NCBI GenBank assembly: GCA_006738865.1
Contig: AP019701.1
Coordinates: forward strand, 2,104,001 to 2,168,000
Origin: Allostella sp. ATCC 35155
GTDB lineage: Bacteria > Pseudomonadota > Alphaproteobacteria > ATCC43930 > Allostellaceae
Direction: 5' to 3'
Length of the DNA stretch: 64,000 bases
Positions 52,088 through 59,921 of this stretch are shown here, piece by piece. The translations under genes were made by a program, and so were the position numbers. The number at the start of each line of letters is the position of its first letter. Within the stretch, counting starts at the first letter, position 1. The notes under the pieces were generated by a model. It searched no databases. It had not been told where the DNA came from and saw only the letters and a list, made by a program, of their open reading frames with translations.

Positions 52088-52744
52088 CTACTGGCTGCCG
52101 GGATCGGTGCCGATCTTGGGGGTCCACATCGGCCGGCTGTAGCGCTCCGAGAAGCTGGAGAACATCAGGTTGAAGGACAGGCTGATGCGATTCTGCTCGG
52201 CCCGATTGGGGTCGACGGCGTGGCGCAGCCAGGAATGGAACAGGATCAGGCGTCCCGGCTGCACGCTGACCGTCATCGAACTCGCCGTGTACGGCGTGTG
52301 GCGCCGCGTGGGCATGGACAGGATATGCGCCTGGGGTCGTGGGTCGTAGAAAATGACGCTGTCGGCCCCGGCCGGCGTCGTCAGGTAGTAGACGCCGCTC
52401 AGATAGTTGTTGGGATGGCTGTGCTCGTGGTGGCGGCTGCCCTTCGGCCCGACATTGATCCAGCATCCGGTGACCTCCGGATCGTCGGTCTTCAGCTCGA
52501 GGCTCTTCAGCACTTCTTTGGCGGCATCGGTCACGAAGCCGTTCAGGCGAAAGAACTCCGGCTTCCGATGGAAATCATGGTCGGTCTGCTGCGACAGGTC
52601 GCTGCGGCTTCGCTCATTGTATCGCGCGGACCGCGCGAGCCAGCCGAGGATGCCCCCGTTTATGGTGCGGGCGTCGCCGGCCGGCAGGTCGAAGACCCAG
52701 ACGAGCGTAGGGAACAGGGACAAGGTCACCTGACGTTCAAACAT
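52088..52744 (-). CDS. 2OG-Fe(II) oxygenase superfamily protein
   Basis: A 218-residue putative dioxygenase of the 2OG-FeII_Oxy_5 type (often annotated as TIGR02466). NVGPKGSRHHEHSHPNNYLS gives the first His region, FYDPRPQAHILSMP the middle strand, and LILFHSWLRHAVDPNRAEQN the second His with RISLSFNLMF containing the 2-oxoglutarate Arg. The start at the ATG at 52742-52744 has GGAA about eight bases upstream; a GTG 15 bases earlier has no RBS. Substrate unknown. It lies alone upstream of the creatininase-type gene, 106 bases away. Confidence 0.85.
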   Translation of the reverse strand: MFERQVTLSLFPTLVWVFDLPAGDARTINGGILGWLARSARYNERSRSDLSQQTDHDFHRKPEFFRLNGFVTDAAKEVLKSLELKTDDPEVTGCWINVGPKGSRHHEHSHPNNYLSGVYYLTTPAGADSVIFYDPRPQAHILSMPTRRHTPYTASSMTVSVQPGRLILFHSWLRHAVDPNRAEQNRISLSFNLMFSSFSERYSRPMWTPKIGTDPGSQ

Positions 52745-52913
52745 GAAACGGGATTCCACAAGAGAGCGTCAAGTGATCGCTTCAATCATAGGGGCAAGTC
52801 GGGTCCGGGCGCGATCAACCATCGCGATGCCGACGCACCTGTTCGGCGGTCGTGACAAAGGTGCCACAACACCCTCCATGACATCGGCAGCCTGGCGGCC
52901 AGCGAGACGATGG

Positions 52914-52951
52914 GCAGCTTGCGCCACGCGATCTCCATGGTCCTCGGCAGG
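52914..52951 (-). pseudogene. Relic of a second creatininase 5' end
   Basis: Thirty-six of 38 bases match the start region of the creatininase-type gene (51951-51988). On the minus strand the copy reads MEIAWRKLPIVSL where the gene reads MEIEWRKLRADEL; similarity ends a few codons later and the frame drifts. It lies in the 314-base gap 52745-53058, the only long gap between genes in the window. Apart from this relic I see only a G-rich run (52951-52964) there. The relic suggests deletion of a tandem paralogue. Confidence 0.7.
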
Positions 52952-53058
52952 GGGGCTGGGGGGAGGATGCAGCGGCGACGCGACAGATTCTGCCACCGCA
53001 AGCGCCGATGATGGAAGCCCGTCGCCCGTCGTTGGAAGCCCGTCGTCGCGCCGCGCCG

Positions 53059-55377
53059 TCAGTCGGTTCGTGCGGTGCGCCGGGAAAGCACACGCGCGTC
53101 GATCAACGGCGCGTCGCGCGCGCTCGGCTGCGGCCGGCCGCAGAAGAAGCCCTGGACCTCGGTGCAGCCCTTCGCGGCCATCTGGTCGCGCTGGGCTTCG
53201 GTCTCGACCCCTTCGGCGACCGTCGTCATGCCGAGCCGCTGGCCCAGCTCCGCGACCGCGCGGACGACGGCGGCGCAGTCGGGACGGAACTGGGCGTCGC
53301 GCACGAACGAGCCGTCGATCTTGATCTTGTCGAAGGCGAAGCTGCGGAGATGGGCGAGCGAGGAATAGCCGGTGCCGAAATCGTCCAGGGCGACCCGCAA
53401 GCCGAGTTCGCGCAGGCGCTGGAGGTCGTCGATCACGTCCGCCCGGTCACCGAGCAGCACCGTTTCGGTCACCTCGACCTCCAGCCGGTTCGCCGGCAGG
53501 CCCGACGCCGCCAGGGCGGACACAACCGCCGGCACCAGCGTCGCCTTGCCGAGCTGGCTGGCGGAGACGTTGACCGCCACGCGCACGCCGTCGTCCCAGC
53601 CGGCAGCCTCGCCGCAGGCGCGATGGAGCACGAAGGTGCCGAGCGCGTCGATGAGGCCGCTGTCCTCGGCGACCGGGATGAACTCGTCCGGCGTGATCCA
53701 GCCGCGCGTCGGATGGTGCCAGCGCGCGAGGGCCTCGCGCGCCGTCACCCGGCCGGTCGCCACCTCGACGATCGGCTGGTAGAAGACGAACAGTCCGTCC
53801 GACCGGTCGAGCGCGCAGCGCAGCTCGGCCTCGAGATGGACCCGCTCGCGGATTCGCGTCTCCATGTCGGCCGAGAACAGACGGAAGGTGCGCTTGCCGG
53901 CGGCCTTTGCCGCGAAGAGGGCGATGTCGGCCCGCGCCAGCAGGGCGGCGGCGTCGTCCCCGTGCAGGGGCGCGAGCGCGATGCCGACCGAGGCGCCGAT
54001 CCGGAGGATGCTGTCGTGGCGGCCGCGGTAGGGCTCGCTCAGCGCCGCGACGATCGTGCCGGCGAGCGCGGCCGCCCGGTCGGCATCGGCGTCCGGCGCC
54101 AGGATCGCGAACTCGTCGCCGCCCAGCCGCCCGACCGTCATGCCGGGCGCGGTGCAGAGCGCCATCAGCCGGCCTGCCACCTGTTGCAGCAGAGTGTCCC
54201 CGACGTGATGGCCGCGGGAGTCGTTGACGAGCTTGAACCCGTCGAGGTCGACGAACAGCAGCGCCGATCGCCCGTCCGGCACGGCCAGGCGGGCCTCCAG
54301 GCGCTCGCGGAACATCGTCCGGTTGGGCAGCCCGGTCAGCGTGTCGTGGTGCGCGAGCCGGCGAATCCGCTCCTCCGATTCGACCTCCCGGGTGACGATG
54401 GCCCAGCTCAGCATCGGACCGAGGAAGCTGCCGTCGTCGCCGCGCACCGCCGAGACCTGGAGTTCGAGCATCTCGGGACCGAGGCGGATGCGAGTCGTGT
54501 GCGGCAGGTTGTCGGGGTCCGAGAGCAGGCGGCGCTGGTGCTCAGGGTGCGGGTGGAACACGTCGATGCAGGTACCGAGGATGTCGGCCACCTTGATCGG
54601 CAGGAGATGTTCGATGCGGCCCAGCGTGCGCCGCGAGGTTTCGTTGACGTAGTCGATGCGGAACGTCACCGGGTCGACCGTCATCACCGCTACCGGCATG
54701 TCGTCGAGCATCCGCAGCAGGCGGCCCTGCTCGCGATGGGTCCGGCGCGCCCGCGCCTGGGCATCGACCATGCGGTCGAAGTCCCGGCTCTGGATCATGA
54801 CGACCGCCGTCACCGCCGCCGTGACCAGCAGCACGTTTACGGCCATCGCCTCGAAGGTCGGCACGCCGGTCGAGGCGAAGAAGCCGACGAAGCCGACGAC
54901 GCCGATGCCGGCGACGAGCAGAGCGGCGGTGCGGATGTGGATGAGGCAGCAGATCGTGCAGATCATCGAGATGGTCGCGAAGAAGGCGACGTGGCTCTGC
55001 TCCAGCGGGCTGCCATAGGGGAAGAGCGCAATGCCCCACAGCAAGACCGCCACGCTCATGACCGCCGCCATGACGTTCGTTCGGCGGAACTCGCGGACGA
55101 TCCGCACCGGCTCCATCGCAGAGACCCGGGTGCGCCACCAGGTTCCCAGGCGCACGATGCAGACCGCGGTCAGCACAAACGCGGCGTGGATCGTCAGCCA
55201 GTCGGGCGCCTTGCCGGCAAAGGCCGTCGCCAGCACCCAGACGTTGGCCGCCAGGATGAAATACATCAAGGGGATGAGCCTGGAGAGGGCGTTCCCCTGC
55301 GCCTTCAGCAGGTCGGGGTTGTCGACGGGCATCGAGACGAACCGGCCAAGTCGATCCAGCACAGTTCGTGGCCCCAT
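53059..55377 (-). CDS. Membrane-bound GGDEF-EAL protein (c-di-GMP synthesis/breakdown)
   Basis: A 772-residue inner-membrane protein. Residues 30-205 hold about six hydrophobic segments (LIPLMYFILAANVWVLATAF, AVMSVAVLLWGIALFPYG and others). A PAS-like domain (MPVAVMTVDPVTFRIDYVNE) follows at about 230-330. The GGDEF domain has the intact active site TVGRLGGDEFAILAP. The EAL domain has TAREALARWHHP, NVSASQL, LDDFGTGYSSLAHL, KIKIDGSFV and AEGVETEAQ, so both activities look preserved. GAGGGCGGGG precedes the ATG at 55375-55377. It is divergent from the APC permease across the 13-bp repeat array. Confidence 0.95.
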   Translation of the reverse strand: MGPRTVLDRLGRFVSMPVDNPDLLKAQGNALSRLIPLMYFILAANVWVLATAFAGKAPDWLTIHAAFVLTAVCIVRLGTWWRTRVSAMEPVRIVREFRRTNVMAAVMSVAVLLWGIALFPYGSPLEQSHVAFFATISMICTICCLIHIRTAALLVAGIGVVGFVGFFASTGVPTFEAMAVNVLLVTAAVTAVVMIQSRDFDRMVDAQARARRTHREQGRLLRMLDDMPVAVMTVDPVTFRIDYVNETSRRTLGRIEHLLPIKVADILGTCIDVFHPHPEHQRRLLSDPDNLPHTTRIRLGPEMLELQVSAVRGDDGSFLGPMLSWAIVTREVESEERIRRLAHHDTLTGLPNRTMFRERLEARLAVPDGRSALLFVDLDGFKLVNDSRGHHVGDTLLQQVAGRLMALCTAPGMTVGRLGGDEFAILAPDADADRAAALAGTIVAALSEPYRGRHDSILRIGASVGIALAPLHGDDAAALLARADIALFAAKAAGKRTFRLFSADMETRIRERVHLEAELRCALDRSDGLFVFYQPIVEVATGRVTAREALARWHHPTRGWITPDEFIPVAEDSGLIDALGTFVLHRACGEAAGWDDGVRVAVNVSASQLGKATLVPAVVSALAASGLPANRLEVEVTETVLLGDRADVIDDLQRLRELGLRVALDDFGTGYSSLAHLRSFAFDKIKIDGSFVRDAQFRPDCAAVVRAVAELGQRLGMTTVAEGVETEAQRDQMAAKGCTEVQGFFCGRPQPSARDAPLIDARVLSRRTARTD

Positions 55378-55467
55378 TCCCCGCCCTCAGCCGCGCGCTT
55401 CGTTGAGCATATTAGGTTGTGAAAGAGGACGCGAGCGAATGCGATGCGATGGCCGGCTTTCGCCGGC

Positions 55468-55597
55468 GCCGGGGACATGCGCCGGGGACATGCGCCGGGG
55501 ACATGCGCCGGGGACATGCGCCGGGGACATGCGCCGGGGACATGCGCCGGGGACATGCGCCGGGGACATGCGCCGGGGACATGCGCCGGGGACATGC
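55468..55597. repeat. Ten-copy 13-bp tandem repeat in a divergent promoter region
   Basis: Ten perfect head-to-tail copies of GCCGGGGACATGC, with no spacer and no variation, between the GGDEF-EAL gene (start 55377) and the APC permease gene (start 55637). The 13-base period cycles through all reading frames, giving false periodic peptides on both strands. A small dyad CCGGCTTTCGCCGG (55452-55465) lies directly before the array. Confidence 0.97.
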
Positions 55598-55636
55598 GGT
55601 AGTCTCGACCGCACCGACGGCGGGAGGGGGGCGACC

Positions 55637-57142
55637 ATGTCGAAGGGGCTGGGCCGTGTGACCTACGAGCCGGTCGGACCCGGCTATTTCGCAGCGCGCG
55701 GCCTGCGCCGCCATGCCGGCGTGCTGGCGCTCTGGGCGCTTGGCGTCGGCGCCGTGATCTCGGGGCATTTCTCGGGCTGGAACCTCGGCCTCGCGACCGG
55801 CGGATGGGGCGGCCTGTTCGTCGCCACCCTTGCGATCACCGTCATGTATCTCGGGCTCGCCTTCTCGATCGCGGAGATGAGCGCCGCCCTGCCGCACACC
55901 GGCGCCGCCTATTCCTTCGCGCGCTCTGCCATGGGGCCGTGGGGCGGGTTCCTGACCGGGCTCTGCGAGAATGTCGAGTACGTGCTCGCGCCGGCGGTCA
56001 TCGTCTCGTTCATCGGGGCCTATGTCGGCACGATCGTCGGCCTGCCTGCGGCGTGGCAGCCGGCGATCTGGGTCGTGGGATATCTCCTCTTCGTCTGGCT
56101 CAACGTCCATGGCGTCGCCATGACCTTCCGCGTCACGGTGGTGGTGACCCTGGCGGCGCTGGCCTGCCTCGTCGTCTTCTGGGCCTCGGCCTGGCCGGTA
56201 TCCGACTTCGGCCGCTGGGCGCTGGACATCGCCGCCGGGCCGGACGGCAAGCCCGTTCATCTGCCCGAGGGGCAAGGGCCGTTCCTGCCGTTCGGCGCGA
56301 TGGGTGTGTTGGCGTCGCTGCCCTATGCGGTGTGGCTCTTCCTGGCGATCGAGGAACTGCCGCTCGCCGCCGAGGAGTCCCTCGACCCCCGCCGCGACCT
56401 GCCGCGCGGCCTCGTTCTCGGCATCGCCACCCTGATCGTCTCGGCGTTCCTGACGCTGTGGCTCAACTCGGCGATCGCCGGCGGGGCGTTCCGGTTGTCG
56501 ACCTCGGCCGAGCCGCTGCTCGACGGCTTCCGGGCGATCTACGGCGACGGCATCGGCCGGCTGCTCGCGGTCGTCGCCGCGCTCGGGCTGATCGCCAGCT
56601 TCCACACCATCATCTTCGCCCAGGGCCGCCAGATCTATTCGCTGTCGCGGGCCGGCTACTTTCCGCGCGCCCTCTCGCGCACGCACGGAGAGCGCAAGAC
56701 CCCCCATCTCGCAATGATCGCCGGTGGGGCCGTCGGTCTCGGCATCATGGCGGTGGTCTGGGTTCTGCTCGGGCCGGAGCGGGGAACGGTCGTCATCTCG
56801 GGCATGCTGCTCAACATGGTCGTGTTCGGCGCCATGTTGTCCTACGTCCTGCAGTGCCTCGCCTTCATCGTCCTGCGGCGGCGCATGGGCCATATCGAGA
56901 GACCGTACCGCAGCCCGTTCGGCATTCCGGGTGCGGTGGTCACCATCCTGATCGCGCTGGTGACCCTGGGCTTCCAGTTGGCCGACCCCGTCTACCGCGC
57001 CGGTGTCATCGGCGTCGCCGTCTGGTTCGCGATCGGCATCGCCTATTTCGCCTTGATCGGGCGCCATCGCCTGGTGCTGTCGCCGGAGGAGCAGTTCGCG
57101 ACCACCGGCGGTCGCGAACCGTACAATTCGCCGCCGGAGTAG
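55637..57142 (+). CDS. APC-superfamily amino acid/ethanolamine-type permease
   Basis: A 501-residue transporter with about 12 membrane helices. The first unwound helix region is GVGAVISGHFSGWNLGLATG, close to the ethanolamine permease (EutP/Eat) signature. AFSIAEMSAALPHTGAAYSF is the next conserved block, and AIEELPLAAEESLDPRRDLP is a typical loop after helix 6. The C-terminus is soluble (LSPEEQFATTGGREPYNSPP). GGGAGGGGGG precedes the ATG. Amine or amino acid uptake would fit the amine-oxidising enzymes in the window, but the substrate is not proven. The 13-bp array lies 39 bases upstream. Confidence 0.9.
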   Translation: MSKGLGRVTYEPVGPGYFAARGLRRHAGVLALWALGVGAVISGHFSGWNLGLATGGWGGLFVATLAITVMYLGLAFSIAEMSAALPHTGAAYSFARSAMGPWGGFLTGLCENVEYVLAPAVIVSFIGAYVGTIVGLPAAWQPAIWVVGYLLFVWLNVHGVAMTFRVTVVVTLAALACLVVFWASAWPVSDFGRWALDIAAGPDGKPVHLPEGQGPFLPFGAMGVLASLPYAVWLFLAIEELPLAAEESLDPRRDLPRGLVLGIATLIVSAFLTLWLNSAIAGGAFRLSTSAEPLLDGFRAIYGDGIGRLLAVVAALGLIASFHTIIFAQGRQIYSLSRAGYFPRALSRTHGERKTPHLAMIAGGAVGLGIMAVVWVLLGPERGTVVISGMLLNMVVFGAMLSYVLQCLAFIVLRRRMGHIERPYRSPFGIPGAVVTILIALVTLGFQLADPVYRAGVIGVAVWFAIGIAYFALIGRHRLVLSPEEQFATTGGREPYNSPPE

Positions 57143-57304
57143 CGGGCGACGAGGGGGCTTCGGGCCCGGACTCCCGCGGCCGAGTGCATGCCGTGGCCAC
57201 CGCCCGCGCGCGCGAATGTGGCTAACCGAGTGCGGTAATCTGCGATAGATTGTCGCGATCCCCGGTCGAACGATCGGGCGTTCGAAGAGAGCAGGGAAGC
57301 GGGC

Positions 57305-58144
57305 ATGGCGCGACGACCGGCAGGATTGGTGGACATCATCGCAGCCCATGAGGACGAGATCATCCGGCAGTGGCAGGCCGAACTGGCGTCGAACGGCAGC
57401 GAGCGGCGCCTCAGCGCCCGCGAGATCGAAACCCAGTGCCGGTCAATGCTGGACGCCTTCCGGGAGAGCGCCGAGGCGGGGCAGGCCAGCGAGCGTCTGC
57501 ACGATCTGCTCGCCGGCATGACCAGGACCCGTGCCCTCCAGGGCTTCCCGATCAGCGAGACGGTGTCGTTCGTACTGTCGCTGAAGAGGCCGCTGGCCGA
57601 TGCCGCGATCAAGGCACTCGAGCGGCAGCCGGCCGCGGCGCTGCGCGAGGTCATGGCCGCCGGCGACCTGATCGACGGTCTGGTGCGCAACGTCACCGAG
57701 GCATTCGCTCGGGCGCGCGAGGAAATCATCCTGCACCAGCAGCAGGAGATTTCCGAACTGTCGACCCCGGTCGTCAAGCTGTGGGACGGCATCCTGGCGC
57801 TGCCGTTGATCGGCACGCTCGACAGCTCGCGCACCCAGGTCGTGATGGAGAATCTGCTGCAGGCGATCGTCGACGAGGGGGCGCAGATGACGATCATCGA
57901 CATCACGGGCGTACCGACGGTCGACACGCTGGTCGCCCAGCACCTGCTGAAGACGATCGCGGCCGCGCGGCTGATGGGCGCGGAGTGCATCATCAGCGGT
58001 ATCCGTCCCCAGATCGCCCAGACCATGGTCCATCTCGGAGTCGAGCTCTCGGTCGTCTCCAAGGCGACCCTGGCGGAGGCGCTCGGTTACGCGCTGGCCC
58101 AGAGCGGGCGCGCGGTGGTCGCGCGGCGCCCGGCGGGAGGCTGA
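57305..58144 (+). CDS. rsbR: RsbR-like stressosome protein (RsbRD + STAS)
   Basis: A 279-residue protein. The N-terminal 150 residues form an all-helical RsbRD-type sensor region (VDIIAAHEDEIIRQWQAELA; ISETVSFVLSLKRPLADAAI). A linker (REEIILHQQQEISELSTPVV) and a C-terminal STAS domain (residues 165-270) follow. The two phosphorylatable threonines of RsbRA have counterparts in LDSSRTQVVMENLLQ and IIDITGVPTVDTLVA. It probably builds the stressosome core with RsbS and is a substrate of RsbT. It starts a six-gene signalling operon that ends in two kinase/receiver proteins. Confidence 0.92.
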   Translation: MARRPAGLVDIIAAHEDEIIRQWQAELASNGSERRLSAREIETQCRSMLDAFRESAEAGQASERLHDLLAGMTRTRALQGFPISETVSFVLSLKRPLADAAIKALERQPAAALREVMAAGDLIDGLVRNVTEAFARAREEIILHQQQEISELSTPVVKLWDGILALPLIGTLDSSRTQVVMENLLQAIVDEGAQMTIIDITGVPTVDTLVAQHLLKTIAAARLMGAECIISGIRPQIAQTMVHLGVELSVVSKATLAEALGYALAQSGRAVVARRPAGG

Positions 58145-58145
58145 A

Positions 58146-58541
58146 TTGGACCGGATACCGATCCTCAAGATCGGGCCGGCCCTGCTGGTGACGATCCAGG
58201 TCGACCTGCATGACGACGTGGCGATGGCGCTGGAGGAGGATCTCGGCAACCGCATCGTCAAGTCCGGCGCCAAGGGCGTTCTGATCGACATCTCGGCGCT
58301 GGAGATCGTCGACAGCTTCATCGGCCGGACCCTGGCGAACATCGCCGGCGTCGCGCGGCTGCTGGATGCGGAGACGGTGGTCGTCGGGATGCGTCCGGCC
58401 GTCGCCATTACCCTGGTCGAACTCGGCCTCAGCATGCCGGGAATCCGCACCGCCCTCGATGCCGAGCGCGGCATGGCGGTCATCCGGGCACGCATCGCGG
58501 AGGTCGGCACGGCCGACGATCATGTCGTCGACAAACGTTGA
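58146..58541 (+). CDS. rsbS: RsbS-like STAS protein
   Basis: A 131-residue single STAS-domain scaffold of the stressosome. It starts with TTG one base after the rsbR stop and reads MDRIPILKIGPALLVTIQVD. The regulatory Ser is in LIDISALEIVDSFIGRTLAN, matching the RsbS phosphorylation site. VVVGMRPAVAITLVELGLSM is the conserved second half. The C-terminus is slightly longer than usual (IAEVGTADDHVVDKR) and overlaps rsbT by 20 bases, so expression is coupled. Confidence 0.93.
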   Translation: MDRIPILKIGPALLVTIQVDLHDDVAMALEEDLGNRIVKSGAKGVLIDISALEIVDSFIGRTLANIAGVARLLDAETVVVGMRPAVAITLVELGLSMPGIRTALDAERGMAVIRARIAEVGTADDHVVDKR

Positions 58542-58926
58542 GCGGCACGTCATCCAGAACTCCGACGATGTCGTGAGGGTGCGGCAGGCCGTGCGCCGTG
58601 CAGCGCTCGATGCCGGCCTGTCGCTGGTCGACCAGACCAAGATCATCACGGCGGCGAGCGAGCTTGCCCGCAACACGCTGGACCATGGCGGCGGCGGCGA
58701 GGCGCTCCTGGAGCGCCTCGCCGATGGCGGGCGGAGCGGGGTGCGCATCCGGTTCGAGGATACCGGGCCGGGCATCGCGGACATCGATGCCGCCCTTCGG
58801 CCCGGCTTCACCACCGGGCGCGGCATGGGCCTGGGGCTTGGCGGTGCGCGGCAGCTTTCCAACGAATTTTCCATCGTCTCCGAACTCGGGCAGGGAACCC
58901 GGGTGACGATCGCACGCTGGAAGTAG
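58522..58926 (+). CDS. rsbT: RsbT-like serine/threonine kinase
   Basis: A 134-residue GHKL kinase that phosphorylates RsbS/RsbR and, when released, activates a partner phosphatase. The N-box is AASELARNTLDHGGGGEA, the G1 box is RFEDTGPGIADIDAAL, and the lid is GFTTGRGMGLGLGGARQLSN, all intact. EFSIVSELGQGTRVTIARWK ends the domain. The ATG at 58522 lies within the end of rsbS. In Bacillus the partner is RsbU; no RsbU gene is here, the next gene being a GHKL+PP2C protein. Confidence 0.93.
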   Translation: MSSTNVERHVIQNSDDVVRVRQAVRRAALDAGLSLVDQTKIITAASELARNTLDHGGGGEALLERLADGGRSGVRIRFEDTGPGIADIDAALRPGFTTGRGMGLGLGGARQLSNEFSIVSELGQGTRVTIARWK

Positions 58927-58928
58927 CG

Positions 58929-59921
58929 ATGTTGCGGCTTCCCCTGACCGACCAGAGCCACATCGGCGCAGCCCGTCGCGAGGCCGTCCGCCTCGCGATC
59001 TCGGCCGGTTGGTGCGAGGAGGAGCAGGCCAGACTCGCCCTCGTCGTTACCGAGATGTCCGTGAACACGATCCGCCATGGCGGTGGCGGCGAGGTTCTGG
59101 TCGGCCGCCGCGCATTCGGAACGCCGGGCATCGAGGCGATCTGGATGGACCGGGGGCACGGGATGGCCGATCCCGAGGCCTGCTTCCGCGACGGCCATTC
59201 GACCGCCGGGACGCCCGGGAACGGATTGGGCGCCGTCATCCGGATGTCGGACGCGTTCGACTGCTATTCGCAGCCGGACCAGGGCACCGTGGTCCTGGTC
59301 CGGATCGACGACCGCGCCCGGAACGAGTTCGCGCCGTGCGGCTGGGCGATCGGGGCGGTCGACGTCGCCAAGCCCGGACAGGACGTGTCGGGCGATGCCT
59401 GGGCGGTGCGGATCGATGGTCCTCATCTTTCCTGCATGGTGGTGGATGGGCTGGGCCACGGCCCCGCGGCCGCTGCTGCTGCGGCGGCGGCGGTGCGCGC
59501 GTTCGATCAGGCACCGCCGGGCGAGCCCGTGCCGGTGCTGCAGGCTGTCCACGAGGCGATGCGACCGACGCGGGGAGGGGCGGTGGCCGTGCTGCGCGCC
59601 GATCGCGACCGGCGGACGGTCTCGTTCTCGGGCATCGGCAACATCGCCGGCGGCGTCGCGGGCGTCGGTGTCCGGCACATGGTGTCCATGAACGGAACGG
59701 CCGGCGGCGCCGCGCCGCGTCTTAGGGCATTCGACTACCCCTTTGCCGCGCAGGACGTCGTCATCCTCCATTCGGACGGCGTGTCGACATCCTGGTCGCT
59801 GGCGGCCTATCCGGGGCTCGTGGTGCGTGATCCAGGAACGATCGCAGCCGTGCTACTGCGCGATCACGGTCGCGGTCGCGACGATGCCACCGTCCTGGTG
59901 GTTCGGGACCGCGCCGCTTGA
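58929..59921 (+). CDS. GHKL ATPase plus PP2C/RsbX-like phosphatase fusion
   Basis: A 330-residue fusion. Residues 1-130 are a second RsbT/RsbW-like domain with the N-box VVTEMSVNTIRHGGGGEVLV and a glycine-rich IWMDRGHGMADPEA (G1). Residues 140-330 form a PP2C/SpoIIE-type phosphatase with metal Asp in CMVVDGLGHGPAAAAAA and ILHSDGVSTSW and the end RGRDDATVLVVRD. It resembles RsbX-type feedback phosphatases that dephosphorylate RsbS/RsbR, with an added ATPase domain. It starts two bases after rsbT and its stop overlaps the TTG start of the next gene. Confidence 0.9.
   Translation: MLRLPLTDQSHIGAARREAVRLAISAGWCEEEQARLALVVTEMSVNTIRHGGGGEVLVGRRAFGTPGIEAIWMDRGHGMADPEACFRDGHSTAGTPGNGLGAVIRMSDAFDCYSQPDQGTVVLVRIDDRARNEFAPCGWAIGAVDVAKPGQDVSGDAWAVRIDGPHLSCMVVDGLGHGPAAAAAAAAAVRAFDQAPPGEPVPVLQAVHEAMRPTRGGAVAVLRADRDRRTVSFSGIGNIAGGVAGVGVRHMVSMNGTAGGAAPRLRAFDYPFAAQDVVILHSDGVSTSWSLAAYPGLVVRDPGTIAAVLLRDHGRGRDDATVLVVRDRAA

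Noticed and set aside
55305-55595. Periodic peptides (SPAHVPGACPRR and CAGDMRRGHAPG types) on both strands
   Set aside because: They are produced by the 13-bp tandem array, whose period passes through all frames; there is no RBS or conserved start.
55468-55597. CRISPR array
   Set aside because: The 13-bp units follow each other directly with no spacers, and no cas gene is present.
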